DNA from: SFLA01 sp964485815
GTDB lineage: Bacteria > Bacillota > Clostridia > Oscillospirales > CAG-382
Assembly: GCA_964485815.1 (NCBI GenBank)
Contig: CAZAJX010000003.1
Coordinates: 14,540-78,539 of the forward strand
Length of the DNA: 64,000 nucleotides
Direction: 5' to 3'
The notes under the pieces are model-generated. The model ran no database searches and had not been told where the DNA came from. It saw nothing but the letters and a program-made list of their open reading frames with translations. Positions 42,184 through 51,966 of the stretch are shown here, one piece after another (within the stretch, counting starts at the first letter, position 1; every line of letters starts with the position of its first letter). Position numbers and translations under genes: made by a program.

Positions 42184-44979
42184 ATGGAAACAGAAATTAA
42201 GGTAAAAGGCGCACGAACACACAATTTAAAGGATATTTCCGTTACCGTTCCCCGCAATAAGCTTACCGTTTTTACGGGGCTTTCCGGTTCGGGTAAATCC
42301 TCCCTCGCCTTCGATACCATTTATGCGGAGGGACACAGACGGTTCGTGGAATCTCTGTCCTCTTATGCAAGACAGTTTTTAGGTCAGCTTGATAAGCCGG
42401 ACGTGGATTTTATCGAAGGTCTTTCGCCTGCTATAGCTATCGACCAAAAGACCACCTCCAAAAACCCCCGCTCCACCGTGGGCACGGTTACAGAAATATA
42501 CGATTACATCCGTCTTATGTACGCCCGTATCGGTGTGCCTCATTGCCCCGTGTGCGGAATTCCCATAAAACAGCAGAGTATAGACGAGATCGTTTCCCGT
42601 GTGCTCACTATGGAGGACGGCACCCGTTTTATGGTGCTTTCTCCCGTGGTTTCGGGAAAAAAGGGTATGCACGAAAAGGTGCTTGACGATGCCCGCAGAG
42701 GGGGCTTTGTCCGCGCATACGTGGACGGGGAGTTGTACGATCTTTCCGAAGTGCCTGCACTCGATAAAAATTTGAAGCACGATATAGATATAGTTGTTGA
42801 CCGTCTTGTTATGCGGGCGGACGGTATTGCCTCCCGCCTTACGGACAGTATCGAAACCGCCGCGGGACTTTCAAACGGTATTATAAAGATAATGCTGGCA
42901 GACACAGGGGAGGTTTTGCGCTTTTCCCAGAATTACGCCTGCCCCGAGCACGGTATTTCTCTCGGAGAATTGGAGCCAAGGCTGTTTTCCTTTAACAGCC
43001 CCGTAGGCGCTTGCGAGGACTGCTCGGGTATCGGGATGAACTACGTGGTTTCTCCCGACAGACTTATTCCCGATAAATCTCTCTCCCTTTTTTCGGGTGC
43101 GGTAATATGCAACGGATTCAAGACCTTTGATCCGGGCAGCTATACCTACGAGCTGTTCAATTCCGTGGGCAAGCATTACGGTTGGGACGTTCATACGCCC
43201 ATTCAGGATATGACCGAGGACGGCTTGCACGTGCTTTTGTACGGCAACAAATATGCCCGCAGAAGCTACAGTATACCCAAGTTCGAGGGTATTGTTAATA
43301 TGGTAAAGCGGAGATACGATTCCAACACATCTCCCGAATCCCGCGAATATTACGAAGCGTTTATGGATAACGTGCCCTGCCCCTCCTGCGAGGGAAGAAG
43401 ACTCCGTCCCGAAGCGCTGGCGGTTACCGTGGGAAATAAAAATATCCACGAGCTGTGCGAAATGTCCGTGTCCAAGCTCCGTGAATTCTTTAAAAATCTT
43501 GTCCTTACCGAAACCGAAAAAGCGGTTGCCAAGGAGATTTTAAAGGAAATAAACTCCCGCTTGGGCTTTCTTGAAAACGTGGGGCTTGAGTATCTCACTC
43601 TTTCCCGCGCCGCAGGCAGTCTTTCGGGCGGTGAAGCCCAGAGAATACGCCTTGCCACTCAGGTAGGAAGCGCGCTGGTAGGAGTTATGTACGTGCTTGA
43701 CGAGCCCAGTATAGGACTTCATCAGCGTGATAATATCAAGCTTATCAACACCCTTAAATCCCTGCGGGATCTGGGCAATACCGTGCTTGTGGTAGAGCAC
43801 GATGAGGAAACTATGATGAGCGCAGACCATATCGTGGATATCGGTCCGTACGCAGGCGTAAGGGGCGGGGAAGTACTGTTTTCAGGCACGCCCGAGGAAT
43901 TGTTAAAAGCGGAAGATTCCATTACCGCCGAATACCTTTCGGGCAGAAGAAAAATTCCCGTACCCTCCACCCGCCGCGGCGGAAACGGGCTGTATCTCAC
44001 CGTTAAGGGCGCAACTCAGAACAACCTTAAGAATATAGACGTGGATTTCCCCTTGGGCAAGCTTATTTGCGTAACGGGAGTTTCGGGAAGCGGTAAATCC
44101 TCTCTGGTAAATTCCGTGTTGTGCGAGGGCGCCGCCCGCGCTCTGGGCAGATTAAGCGCCCATCCCGGCAAATGTGCGGGCATTGAGGGGCTTGAGAATA
44201 TAGACAAGGTCATTCAGATCGACCAATCCCCCATAGGACGCACTCCCCGTTCCAACCCCGCCACCTATACGGGTATGTTTACGGATATCCGTTCTTTGTA
44301 CGCCTCCACTCCCGATGCAAAGGCGAGAGGCTATAAGGAAGGCAGATTTTCCTTTAATATAAAGGGCGGCAGATGCGAAGCCTGCGAGGGCGACGGAACC
44401 ATAAAAATAGAAATGCATTTTCTTCCCGACGTATACGTTAAATGCGATGTGTGCAAGGGCAGACGCTACAACAGAGAAACCCTTGAGGTAAAATACAAGG
44501 GCAAAAATATTTATGACGTTCTGGAAATGACGGTTGACGAGGGTATGGAGTTTTTTGCAAACTACCAGTCCATCTACCGCCGTCTTAAGACTCTTTCCGA
44601 GGTAGGCTTGGGATATATCAAGATCGGTCAGTCCTCCACCACTCTTTCGGGCGGCGAAGCCCAAAGAGTAAAGCTGGCTACCGAGCTTGCCCGCCGCAGT
44701 ACGGGAAAGACTCTGTATATACTTGATGAGCCCACCACGGGACTCCACAGCTATGATGTGGACAAGCTTAACGACGTGCTTCACCGTCTGGTCGATGCGG
44801 GCAACACCGTAGTGGTTATCGAGCACAATCTCGATCTTATCAAAACCGCAGACCATATTATAGATTTAGGTCCCGAAGGAGGCGACGGCGGCGGAACTAT
44901 CGTTGCCACAGGCACTCCCGAGGAGATAGCGGCTTGCGAAAACAGCTATACGGGACAGTTCTTAAGAAAGGTGCTTTGA
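42184..44979 (+). CDS. uvrA: Excinuclease ABC subunit A
   Basis: DNA-damage sensor of nucleotide excision repair, a dimeric double ABC ATPase. 931 residues. Walker A sites GLSGSGKSS (about 31) and GVSGSGKSS (about 635), signatures LSGGEAQRIRLA and LSGGEAQRVKLA, zinc modules CPVCG, CEDC/CPSCEGRR, and CEACEGDGTIKIEMHFLPD..CDVCKGRR. Complete and without gaps. The downstream lipoprotein starts 2 bases after the stop, so it may be read through. Confidence 0.98.
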   Translation: METEIKVKGARTHNLKDISVTVPRNKLTVFTGLSGSGKSSLAFDTIYAEGHRRFVESLSSYARQFLGQLDKPDVDFIEGLSPAIAIDQKTTSKNPRSTVGTVTEIYDYIRLMYARIGVPHCPVCGIPIKQQSIDEIVSRVLTMEDGTRFMVLSPVVSGKKGMHEKVLDDARRGGFVRAYVDGELYDLSEVPALDKNLKHDIDIVVDRLVMRADGIASRLTDSIETAAGLSNGIIKIMLADTGEVLRFSQNYACPEHGISLGELEPRLFSFNSPVGACEDCSGIGMNYVVSPDRLIPDKSLSLFSGAVICNGFKTFDPGSYTYELFNSVGKHYGWDVHTPIQDMTEDGLHVLLYGNKYARRSYSIPKFEGIVNMVKRRYDSNTSPESREYYEAFMDNVPCPSCEGRRLRPEALAVTVGNKNIHELCEMSVSKLREFFKNLVLTETEKAVAKEILKEINSRLGFLENVGLEYLTLSRAAGSLSGGEAQRIRLATQVGSALVGVMYVLDEPSIGLHQRDNIKLINTLKSLRDLGNTVLVVEHDEETMMSADHIVDIGPYAGVRGGEVLFSGTPEELLKAEDSITAEYLSGRRKIPVPSTRRGGNGLYLTVKGATQNNLKNIDVDFPLGKLICVTGVSGSGKSSLVNSVLCEGAARALGRLSAHPGKCAGIEGLENIDKVIQIDQSPIGRTPRSNPATYTGMFTDIRSLYASTPDAKARGYKEGRFSFNIKGGRCEACEGDGTIKIEMHFLPDVYVKCDVCKGRRYNRETLEVKYKGKNIYDVLEMTVDEGMEFFANYQSIYRRLKTLSEVGLGYIKIGQSSTTLSGGEAQRVKLATELARRSTGKTLYILDEPTTGLHSYDVDKLNDVLHRLVDAGNTVVVIEHNLDLIKTADHIIDLGPEGGDGGGTIVATGTPEEIAACENSYTGQFLRKVL

Positions 44980-44981
44980 AT

Positions 44982-46082
44982 ATGAAAAAGCTTATAATAC
45001 TTCTCTTGGCTTTGTGCCTTCTTCTCGCTTCCTGCGAAAGCGAGGGAGGCGTATCCGTGCCGGATGTTTCCGTGGAAAACGAGAGCAGCGAAGTTTCCGA
45101 TACTTCCGTTCCCGAAGAAAGCGAAATAAGCGAAGAGAGCGTGTATATCCCCGTAAATCTGTTTGAAAAAACGGATGCGGTAAAGGAAGGAAGACTGGAA
45201 TACGATTTTGATTCTTCCGCGGCGGATTTTGAATTCCAAAACCTTAAAACCTTTATGGAAACCCTTTACAGCACGGGCAACAAGTTTGCTTTCCCTACAG
45301 ACGAAAAGTATATGCTTGAGGGCTACACCGGCAACGCTTCGGATAATTTTGCTTTCGTATATATAGATCTGGAAACGGGCTGTCAAATGGCGTATAACAC
45401 CACTACCATTTACCAGACCTGCTCGGTAATAAAGCCCTCCCTTGCCGTATTTATACTCAAAAGCGGCGCTGATCTTACGGAAGAGATCGCCATAACCAAA
45501 TATTACGGCGGTTCGGGCGTGCTTAAAAGCGGCGACGTGGGTAAATCCTTTACCGCAGAGCATCTTATGGAAATAATGATCACCGAATCGGATAACACCG
45601 CATACGTGCATCTGCTCAAAAAGTACGGTCAGCAGGCATTTTCGGATTACCTTGCGTCTATCGGCAATAAAAACACCAACGTAGGCGCGCCCACCTGGTA
45701 TAAATTCGGTCTTATCTCCGCTCCCGACCTTGCAGTTATGATGCAGGATGTCTATGAATATTCCACACAGGACGAAAAAGGCGTGTGGGTGCTTGAGCTT
45801 ATGCAAAGAACCACATATAACGAGCTTATCACCTCTGTAGAGGGCGGTATTCCCGTGGGCCACAAGTACGGAGAGGATAACGGTATCGAGCCTTCTCTCC
45901 ACGATGGCGCGGTGTATCTGGGCGAGCATCCTTACGTGCTTGTAATATTGAGCAAGAGCGACGTAAGCAAGACCGAATCCTATGATAAATTCAAGGCGAT
46001 CACCATTCTTGTAAACGAATTCCACGCCGCAATGCACGGCGGCGCCGATATATTTACCCCCGAAAGCGAGGTAACCCAATAA
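44982..46082 (+). CDS. Lipoprotein serine hydrolase, class A beta-lactamase fold
   Basis: 366 residues. Lipobox LASC (Cys at about 18), a Ser/Glu-rich linker (about 28-62), then a serine-hydrolase domain with all three active-site motifs in order: SVIK (S-x-x-K), SDN in TESDNTAYVHLL, and HKYG in the place of KTG. The final motif variant makes a true beta-lactamase uncertain; a penicillin-binding or peptidoglycan-hydrolase role at the cell surface is as likely. Follows uvrA and precedes the radical SAM gene by 2 bases. Confidence 0.82.
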   Translation: MKKLIILLLALCLLLASCESEGGVSVPDVSVENESSEVSDTSVPEESEISEESVYIPVNLFEKTDAVKEGRLEYDFDSSAADFEFQNLKTFMETLYSTGNKFAFPTDEKYMLEGYTGNASDNFAFVYIDLETGCQMAYNTTTIYQTCSVIKPSLAVFILKSGADLTEEIAITKYYGGSGVLKSGDVGKSFTAEHLMEIMITESDNTAYVHLLKKYGQQAFSDYLASIGNKNTNVGAPTWYKFGLISAPDLAVMMQDVYEYSTQDEKGVWVLELMQRTTYNELITSVEGGIPVGHKYGEDNGIEPSLHDGAVYLGEHPYVLVILSKSDVSKTESYDKFKAITILVNEFHAAMHGGADIFTPESEVTQ

Positions 46083-46084
46083 CT

Positions 46085-47923
46085 ATGAATACAGACAGAT
46101 ATTCCCACCTGCTTTCCCGCGTGGAAAAGCCGGGCAGATACACGGGCAACGAATACGGCGAAACACGGAAAAACCTCGATGAAGTGGATACCCGTATGTG
46201 CTTTTGCTTTCCCGATACTTACGAGATAGGTATGTCCAATCTGGGCATGAAGATACTTATGGGCTGTGTAAACCGTCTTGACGGTGTGTGGTGCGAAAAA
46301 GCCTTCGCTCCCTGGGTGGATATGGAAGAGTTTATGCGCCAAACGGGCACGAAGCTGTTTTCCCTTGAAACGGGAGACCCTCTGGATAAGTTCGATATAG
46401 TTGCTTTTACTCTGCAGTATGAGCTTTGCTATACCAATATGGTAAACATGCTCTCTCTGGCGGATATCCCCCTTTACGCCAAGGACAGAGGGGAAGAATA
46501 TCCCCTTATAATCGCGGGCGGTCCCTGCACCTATAACCCCGAGCCCGTGGCGGATTTTGTGGATGTTTTCTCTATCGGCGAAGGGGAAGAGGCTATTCCC
46601 GAGCTGGTGGAGCTTTACAGAAAATGCAAAAGAGAGGGCAAGACGAAAAAAGAGTTTTTGTTCCTTGCCGCCACCACCCTTGAGGGATTTTACGTTCCTT
46701 CTCTTTACGATGTGGAGTATAACTCCGACGGCACCATACGCTCCTTTATGCCTCGTGACGGCGTGCCCGCAAAGATCACAAAGAGAATAATAAAAGATCT
46801 GGATAAGGTATATTACCCCGTGAATTCGGAGATACCTTATATCGAAACCGTCCACGACCGTATCGTTATGGAAATATTCCGCGGCTGTATAAGAGGATGC
46901 AGATTTTGTCAGGCGGGTATGGTCTACAGACCTTACCGCGAAAAAACCCCCGACGTTATCAACGCCTGCGCCAAGGAATGCTTTGAAAACACGGGATATT
47001 CGGAAATGTCCCTTTCCTGCCTGTCCGTTTCGGACTATACCCGCCTGCCCGAGCTTATAGACAAGCTCCTTTTATGGACGGATGAAAAAAAGGTTTCTCT
47101 TTCCCTCCCCTCCCAGCGTATAGACGCGTTTTATGAGGAATTGATGGAAAAAGTAATGAGCGTCCGCAAAAGCGGTATGACCTTCGCACCCGAGGCGGGC
47201 ACTCAAAGACTTCGTGACGTTATAAACAAAAACATTACGGAGGAAGAAATACTCTCCGCCTGCCGCAAAGCCTTTGACGGCGGCAGAAACTCTCTTAAGC
47301 TGTACTTTATGAACGGTCTTCCCACCGAAACCGACGAGGATATCGTGGGTATCGCTAACCTTTCCCAGAGCATTGTGGACGAATTTTATTCCGTAAAGCG
47401 TCCCGGCAGAAAGGTGGAGGTGGGTATATCCGTTTCCTGCTTCGTGCCCAAGCCCTTTACCCCTTTCCAGTGGGAAAAGCAGGATACTATGGAGGAATTG
47501 CGCAGAAAGCAAATGCTCCTTCGTGATAACATAAAGACCCGTAAAATAAGATATTCCTGGCACGAATCCAAGGTTTCCCACGTGGAAGCCATATTTGCCA
47601 AGGGCAACAGAAAGCTTTCTGGCGCCCTCGTTGAAGCAAACAAGCGGGGACAGCGCTTTGACGGCTGGGACGAATGCTTTGATTTCGAAAAATGGATGGA
47701 TATTTTTTCTTCCGTAGGGTTAGACCCCGCCTTTTACGCCAACAGACAAATGTCCTATGATGAAATTTTGCCTTGGGATCATATCGATTGCGGCGTAACC
47801 AAGGAATTTTTGATACGTGAAAGCGAAAAAGCACGCGGCGGCGTTACCACGCCCGATTGCCGCACTCAATGCTCCGCCTGCGGTGCAAATAAACTGGGAG
47901 GTGAGAGAAAATGCTGTCGGTAA
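46085..47923 (+). CDS. B12-binding-type radical SAM protein (TIGR03960-like)
   Basis: 612 residues. An N-terminal cobalamin-binding-like domain (YEIGMSNLGMKILM, LIIAGGPCTYNPEPVADFVD) is followed by the radical SAM core with the cluster motif CIRGCRFC (C-x3-C-x2-C) around residue 265 and PSQRIDAF. The C-terminal end carries CRTQCSACGANK. This family always pairs with a DUF2344 protein, found here overlapping by 13 bases. Reaction unknown, perhaps RNA or ribosome modification. Confidence 0.9.
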   Translation: MNTDRYSHLLSRVEKPGRYTGNEYGETRKNLDEVDTRMCFCFPDTYEIGMSNLGMKILMGCVNRLDGVWCEKAFAPWVDMEEFMRQTGTKLFSLETGDPLDKFDIVAFTLQYELCYTNMVNMLSLADIPLYAKDRGEEYPLIIAGGPCTYNPEPVADFVDVFSIGEGEEAIPELVELYRKCKREGKTKKEFLFLAATTLEGFYVPSLYDVEYNSDGTIRSFMPRDGVPAKITKRIIKDLDKVYYPVNSEIPYIETVHDRIVMEIFRGCIRGCRFCQAGMVYRPYREKTPDVINACAKECFENTGYSEMSLSCLSVSDYTRLPELIDKLLLWTDEKKVSLSLPSQRIDAFYEELMEKVMSVRKSGMTFAPEAGTQRLRDVINKNITEEEILSACRKAFDGGRNSLKLYFMNGLPTETDEDIVGIANLSQSIVDEFYSVKRPGRKVEVGISVSCFVPKPFTPFQWEKQDTMEELRRKQMLLRDNIKTRKIRYSWHESKVSHVEAIFAKGNRKLSGALVEANKRGQRFDGWDECFDFEKWMDIFSSVGLDPAFYANRQMSYDEILPWDHIDCGVTKEFLIRESEKARGGVTTPDCRTQCSACGANKLGGERKCCR

Positions 47924-48531
47924 GAATGTTCTTTTCCAAAAAAGGCACGGTGCGATATATTTCACATCTTGATATTTCCCGCGCCATTTCCCGCGCTCTG
48001 GTAAGAAGCGGATTGGATATAGTGTATACCGAGGGATATAACCCCCACGTGCGTCTTGTGTTTATACAGCCCCTTTCCATTTTTCAGGAAAGCGTCTACG
48101 AGGCGGCTGATTTCCGCATACATAACGAGGATATTTCCTTTGAAGATATCACCGCGGCGATAAACCGCGCCCTTCCCGCAGGACTTGAGGTGCTGTATAC
48201 CGCTTCCCCCGTTATGGATATTTCGGAGTGCGCCTACGCCACATATTCCATAAAGCTGGATACGGATATGTCCGATGACGAAGTGCGTGATGAACTTTCC
48301 GGCGAAATGGTTATAAACAAAAAGACCAAAAGCGGATATAAGGACGTGGATATTTCCGAATTCGTAAAGAGCGTGTCCGTAAAAGACGGAACCGTGGAAA
48401 TGACGGTATGCGCCGCCTGCAACCGCTGTCTTAATCCCGCTCTTGCTATCGGTTATCTGGGGGACAAAGTGCGCTCCCATCTTATTACCAGAACCGGTCT
48501 TTACAATGAAAAAATGGAGAAATTCGTTTAA
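47911..48531 (+). CDS. DUF2344 / TIGR03936 radical-SAM-associated protein
   Basis: 206 residues. Starts with RMFFSKKGTVRYISHLDISR, the hallmark of the family, and includes YNPHVRLVFIQPL. Overlaps the radical SAM gene, so the two are coupled; in some genomes they are fused. Often located near ribosomal or tRNA-processing genes, which are not present here. Function unknown. Confidence 0.9.
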   Translation: MLSVRMFFSKKGTVRYISHLDISRAISRALVRSGLDIVYTEGYNPHVRLVFIQPLSIFQESVYEAADFRIHNEDISFEDITAAINRALPAGLEVLYTASPVMDISECAYATYSIKLDTDMSDDEVRDELSGEMVINKKTKSGYKDVDISEFVKSVSVKDGTVEMTVCAACNRCLNPALAIGYLGDKVRSHLITRTGLYNEKMEKFV

Positions 48532-48535
48532 AAGG

Positions 48536-48564
48536 TTGATTATATTCAAGTATTCTGCTATAAT
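48536..48564 (+). promoter_or_regulatory. Promoter of the 48620 lipoprotein (and perhaps pyrH operon)
   Basis: TTGATT (48536-48541), 17 bp, TATAAT (48559-48564). Confidence 0.77.
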
Positions 48565-48619
48565 TAACTGATTAAGTATATATTTCTCTTTTCCCCTTAG
48601 TTTTTTGGAGTTGATTTAT

Positions 48620-49963
48620 TTGAAAAAGCTTTTAGTTTTAATTTTAATATGTCTTGTCTGCCTTTGCTCCTGTGTCAACACGCCGGAGGATACGTCCGAT
48701 ATTTCGGATACCTCTTCGGCGGAGGAAAACGTTTCCGATACCGCTTCCGATGAGGATTATTCCCCCGTGGGAATGGAGGAGCTTGTTTCCCGTGCGCAGC
48801 AGCTTGTAAATGACGATATAGTTCTTATGGGCATTTTTGCGGGAGGAGCGCTGGCAGACGGCAGCGAGAAAAACGCATATACTCCCGCCCGCGGCGATTA
48901 CGAGTATTATGAGGTGCTTTCCGTTATGGCGGACAATACTTATTCTTCCGCCGACGTAAAGGAAAGAATGCTGTCTTATCCCGATTACGGACCGGATTCG
49001 GTTATAAACAACGAGGGCAAGACAGAATATAATTACACCTATATAAACGATTTCGCCAAGTCGGCAAAAAACGCAACGGTTTCCGTTACCTCCTTTGATG
49101 ATACCGAGGCGGTAATATCCGTAAAAATTTCGGGCAAAACGCTGGAATTGGGGCTGGAAAACGTTGACGGCAAATGGAAGCTTAAAAACAGTCTGTATTT
49201 CGCATATCTCCAGAGCGAAATAGATTCACAGCTTTCTACCGGCTGGTCGGAGAGTATATATCTGGGCACACGGCAGAACGCGGGAAGTATGCCCAAGCTT
49301 ACGGGAAAAATACTCATTTTGAACGTTTTTCTTAACGATACCTTTACCTCCTGGACGGAAGCCAACCGCAAAACCGTGGAGGAAAATATAGACCGTGCCT
49401 GCGAGTGGATAGTAAACAAAAGCCGCGGCTTTGCTTCGGCAAACCTTGCCATAGACACTCAATCCCTGTTTTACGTTCACAGCCATACCGTGCCTCAGAA
49501 TTACGAAATGGCGTTTCTGGATATTATGTTTCAGGATACCGTGTACGTCGATGTTAACGGGTATATAGAGAAAAACACCCCGAGCGGATACGACGGAGTG
49601 TGCGTTTTGTTCCACGTGTGGAAAAACGGCGATGATTACTGCATCCCCTGCGATAAGGAAAACACAGATTACCTCACCTATTACGGCGAGCGGGCTATGT
49701 TCTATTATTCCAAAAACGCGGGACACGAGCCCTCCAGCTACGTATATATGCTGCTTCAGCTTTGCGGAGGAGAATTGCTTTACGGCAGAGAAGACACTGC
49801 AGATATACAAAAGCTGTTTCCCGACGATATACTGCTGAGCAAAAAATACTTATCCCTTCCTTTGCAGGATTATTCGGTAAGCCCGCTCACCGCATTTATG
49901 CTGGGCTGGAACGAATATATTGATATACAGCTAATTCAGTTTACAGATACACAGGGGGAATAA
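48620..49963 (+). CDS. Lipoprotein of unknown function
   Basis: 447 residues. TTG start at 48620 (reads MKKLLVLIL) with TTGGAG 9 bases upstream. Lipobox LCSC, then an acidic Ser/Asp-rich linker. An N-terminal NTF2-like part (about 60-200, ending VDGKWKLKNSLYF) precedes a C-terminal domain with GKILILNVFLND and YDGVCVLFHVWKNGDDYCIPC, which I do not recognise. pyrH starts 5 bases after the stop. Confidence 0.72.
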   Translation: MKKLLVLILICLVCLCSCVNTPEDTSDISDTSSAEENVSDTASDEDYSPVGMEELVSRAQQLVNDDIVLMGIFAGGALADGSEKNAYTPARGDYEYYEVLSVMADNTYSSADVKERMLSYPDYGPDSVINNEGKTEYNYTYINDFAKSAKNATVSVTSFDDTEAVISVKISGKTLELGLENVDGKWKLKNSLYFAYLQSEIDSQLSTGWSESIYLGTRQNAGSMPKLTGKILILNVFLNDTFTSWTEANRKTVEENIDRACEWIVNKSRGFASANLAIDTQSLFYVHSHTVPQNYEMAFLDIMFQDTVYVDVNGYIEKNTPSGYDGVCVLFHVWKNGDDYCIPCDKENTDYLTYYGERAMFYYSKNAGHEPSSYVYMLLQLCGGELLYGREDTADIQKLFPDDILLSKKYLSLPLQDYSVSPLTAFMLGWNEYIDIQLIQFTDTQGE

Positions 49964-49968
49964 AGGCA

Positions 49969-50673
49969 ATGAAGTACAAACGCATTTTATTAAAGCTTTC
50001 CGGCGAGGCACTCTCCGGTAAGGACAATATTCTGGATCCCGTATTTTTAAAGGAAACGGGCGAGAATATTAAAAAATGTATGGACGAGGGTATGCAGATA
50101 GCCATTGTCTGCGGCGCGGGAAATATCTGGCGCGGCGGCAGACAGCACGGACATAATATCGACAGAGTCCGCGGCGACCATATGGGTATGATGGGTACTA
50201 TGATAAACGCTCTCGCCATTCAGGATGCCATAATCAAAGCAGGTGCGCCCTGCGTGGTTATGAGCGCCGTTCCCATGACACAGATATGCGAGGTATATTC
50301 CCAGTACAAGGCGATCGAGCATCTGGAAAACGGCAAGGCGGTAGTGCTTGCCTGCGGAACGGGATATCCCTTCTTTACCACGGATACGGGCGCTTTGCTC
50401 CGCGCGGCGGAGATCAAGGCGGATGTGGCTATGTTTGCAAAGAATATAGACGGTATCTACGATAAAGACCCCGCAAAACATCCCGATGCGGTTAAGTATG
50501 ACCGTATCACCTATGCGGAGATGCTGGAGAAGGATCTCCACGCAATAGATACTGCCGCAGGCGCGCTGGGCAGAGAAAATGACCTTAAGGTACTTATGTT
50601 CAGGCTGGATAAGCCGGACAACATATACACCGCGGCTATGGACGAAACCGTGGGAACAATTCTTGAAAATTAA
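49969..50673 (+). CDS. pyrH: UMP kinase
   Basis: Phosphorylates UMP to UDP in pyrimidine synthesis. 234 residues of the amino-acid-kinase fold: ILLKLSGEALSG at the N-terminus, GAGNIWRGG, DHMGMMGTMINALAIQDA and the ATP-site GTGYPFFTTDTGA. First gene of the conserved run pyrH-frr-uppS-cdsA-dxr-rseP. Confidence 0.97.
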   Translation: MKYKRILLKLSGEALSGKDNILDPVFLKETGENIKKCMDEGMQIAIVCGAGNIWRGGRQHGHNIDRVRGDHMGMMGTMINALAIQDAIIKAGAPCVVMSAVPMTQICEVYSQYKAIEHLENGKAVVLACGTGYPFFTTDTGALLRAAEIKADVAMFAKNIDGIYDKDPAKHPDAVKYDRITYAEMLEKDLHAIDTAAGALGRENDLKVLMFRLDKPDNIYTAAMDETVGTILEN

Positions 50674-50698
50674 AAAAACATAAACGGAGGAAACAAAA

Positions 50699-51253
50699 AT
50701 GAAGCTTGACCTTAAACCCTATGAAGAGAAAATGAAAAAGAGTATCGCCATTCTGGAAGACGAATTCGGCGGTATCCGTGTCGGCAAGGCTTCCGCCAAG
50801 CTCCTTGATAAGATAAGAGTGGATTATTACGGCTCTCCCACGTCTATCGATGGCGTTGCTACCGTAAAAGCTCCCGATCCCCGTACGCTGGTTATCACTC
50901 CTTGGGAAGTAAATATGCTTAAGCCTATCGAAAAGGCAGTGCAGGCTTCCGATCTGGGCATCACTCCCCAGAATGACGGTAAGTGCATCCGCCTTGCGTT
51001 CCCTTCTCTCAACGAGGAGCGCAGAAAAGAACTGGTTAAGCAGGTTACCAAGATGGGCGAAGAGGGCAAGGTTGCTCTCCGTAACATCCGCAGAGATGCT
51101 AATGACGCTTGCAAGACTATGAAGAAGAACGGCGAAATGACCGAGGACGAACAGAAGTCCTCCGAAAAGAGCGTTCAGGATCTTACCGATAAGTACATCA
51201 AGGAAGTTGATGCTGTGGTAAGCAAAAAAGAAAAGGAAATAATGGAACTTTAA
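50699..51253 (+). CDS. frr: Ribosome recycling factor
   Basis: Splits post-termination ribosomes together with EF-G. 184 residues, the exact family length. Motifs IRVGKASAKLLDKI, YYGSPTSIDGVATV, FPSLNEERRKELVKQV and RNIRRDANDA. GGAGG at 50687-50691. uppS starts 2 bases after its stop. Confidence 0.98.
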   Translation: MKLDLKPYEEKMKKSIAILEDEFGGIRVGKASAKLLDKIRVDYYGSPTSIDGVATVKAPDPRTLVITPWEVNMLKPIEKAVQASDLGITPQNDGKCIRLAFPSLNEERRKELVKQVTKMGEEGKVALRNIRRDANDACKTMKKNGEMTEDEQKSSEKSVQDLTDKYIKEVDAVVSKKEKEIMEL

Positions 51254-51255
51254 TT

Positions 51256-51966
51256 ATGGCGGATGATATAAAGATCCCACGTCATATCGCAATAATAATG
51301 GACGGCAACCGCAGGTGGGCAAAGCGAAAATTCTTGCCCACCGGCTACGGCCATAAAAAAGGGTTTGATACCTTTGTGTCCGTTGCCGATGCTTGCGGTA
51401 AATTGGGTGTTGAATATCTTACCGTCTATGCTTTTTCTACGGAAAACTGGTCCCGCTCGGCAGACGAGGTGGATACCCTTACGGGAATTATAAAAGATTC
51501 CGTAAGCAGTTATATCCCCAAGCTTACCGAAAACAACATCCGTCTTCGGGTGCTGGGTGAAATGCACCGCTTCGATGAGGATACCCGCAAAGCGCTGGAG
51601 GAAAGCATAAAGGCATCGGAAAACAACACCGGTCTTAAAGTTAATATATGCCTTTCCTACGGAGGCAGGGCGGATATAACGAGGGCGGTAAACAAACTTA
51701 TCGCTTCGGGTAAAAAGGATGTTACGGAAAATGACATTTCCGAATATCTGTATACCGCATCTATGCCCGATCCCGAGCTGATGATCCGCACGGGTGGGGA
51801 AATACGCATTTCCAATTTCCTGCTGTGGCAGTGCGCCTACAGCGAAATGTATTTTACAGACGTGCTTTGGCCCGATTTTAATAAGGATACCCTTATGGAT
51901 GCCGTTAAATGGTATTCGGGCAGATCGCGCCGTTTCGGCGGAACGGAAGGAGAAACAAAAAAATGA
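51256..51966 (+). CDS. uppS: Isoprenyl (undecaprenyl) diphosphate synthase
   Basis: Cis-prenyltransferase making the C55 carrier lipid for peptidoglycan. 236 residues. IMDGNRRWAK, GHKKGFDTF, YAFSTENW, SYGGRADI and RTGGEIRISNFLLWQ; the last motif usually has Ser (RTSGE), here Gly. Overlaps cdsA by 4 bases. Confidence 0.96.
   Translation: MADDIKIPRHIAIIMDGNRRWAKRKFLPTGYGHKKGFDTFVSVADACGKLGVEYLTVYAFSTENWSRSADEVDTLTGIIKDSVSSYIPKLTENNIRLRVLGEMHRFDEDTRKALEESIKASENNTGLKVNICLSYGGRADITRAVNKLIASGKKDVTENDISEYLYTASMPDPELMIRTGGEIRISNFLLWQCAYSEMYFTDVLWPDFNKDTLMDAVKWYSGRSRRFGGTEGETKK

Noticed and set aside
44946..46079. 377-codon open frame on the minus strand
   Set aside because: Antisense to the serine hydrolase, which has three intact active-site motifs.
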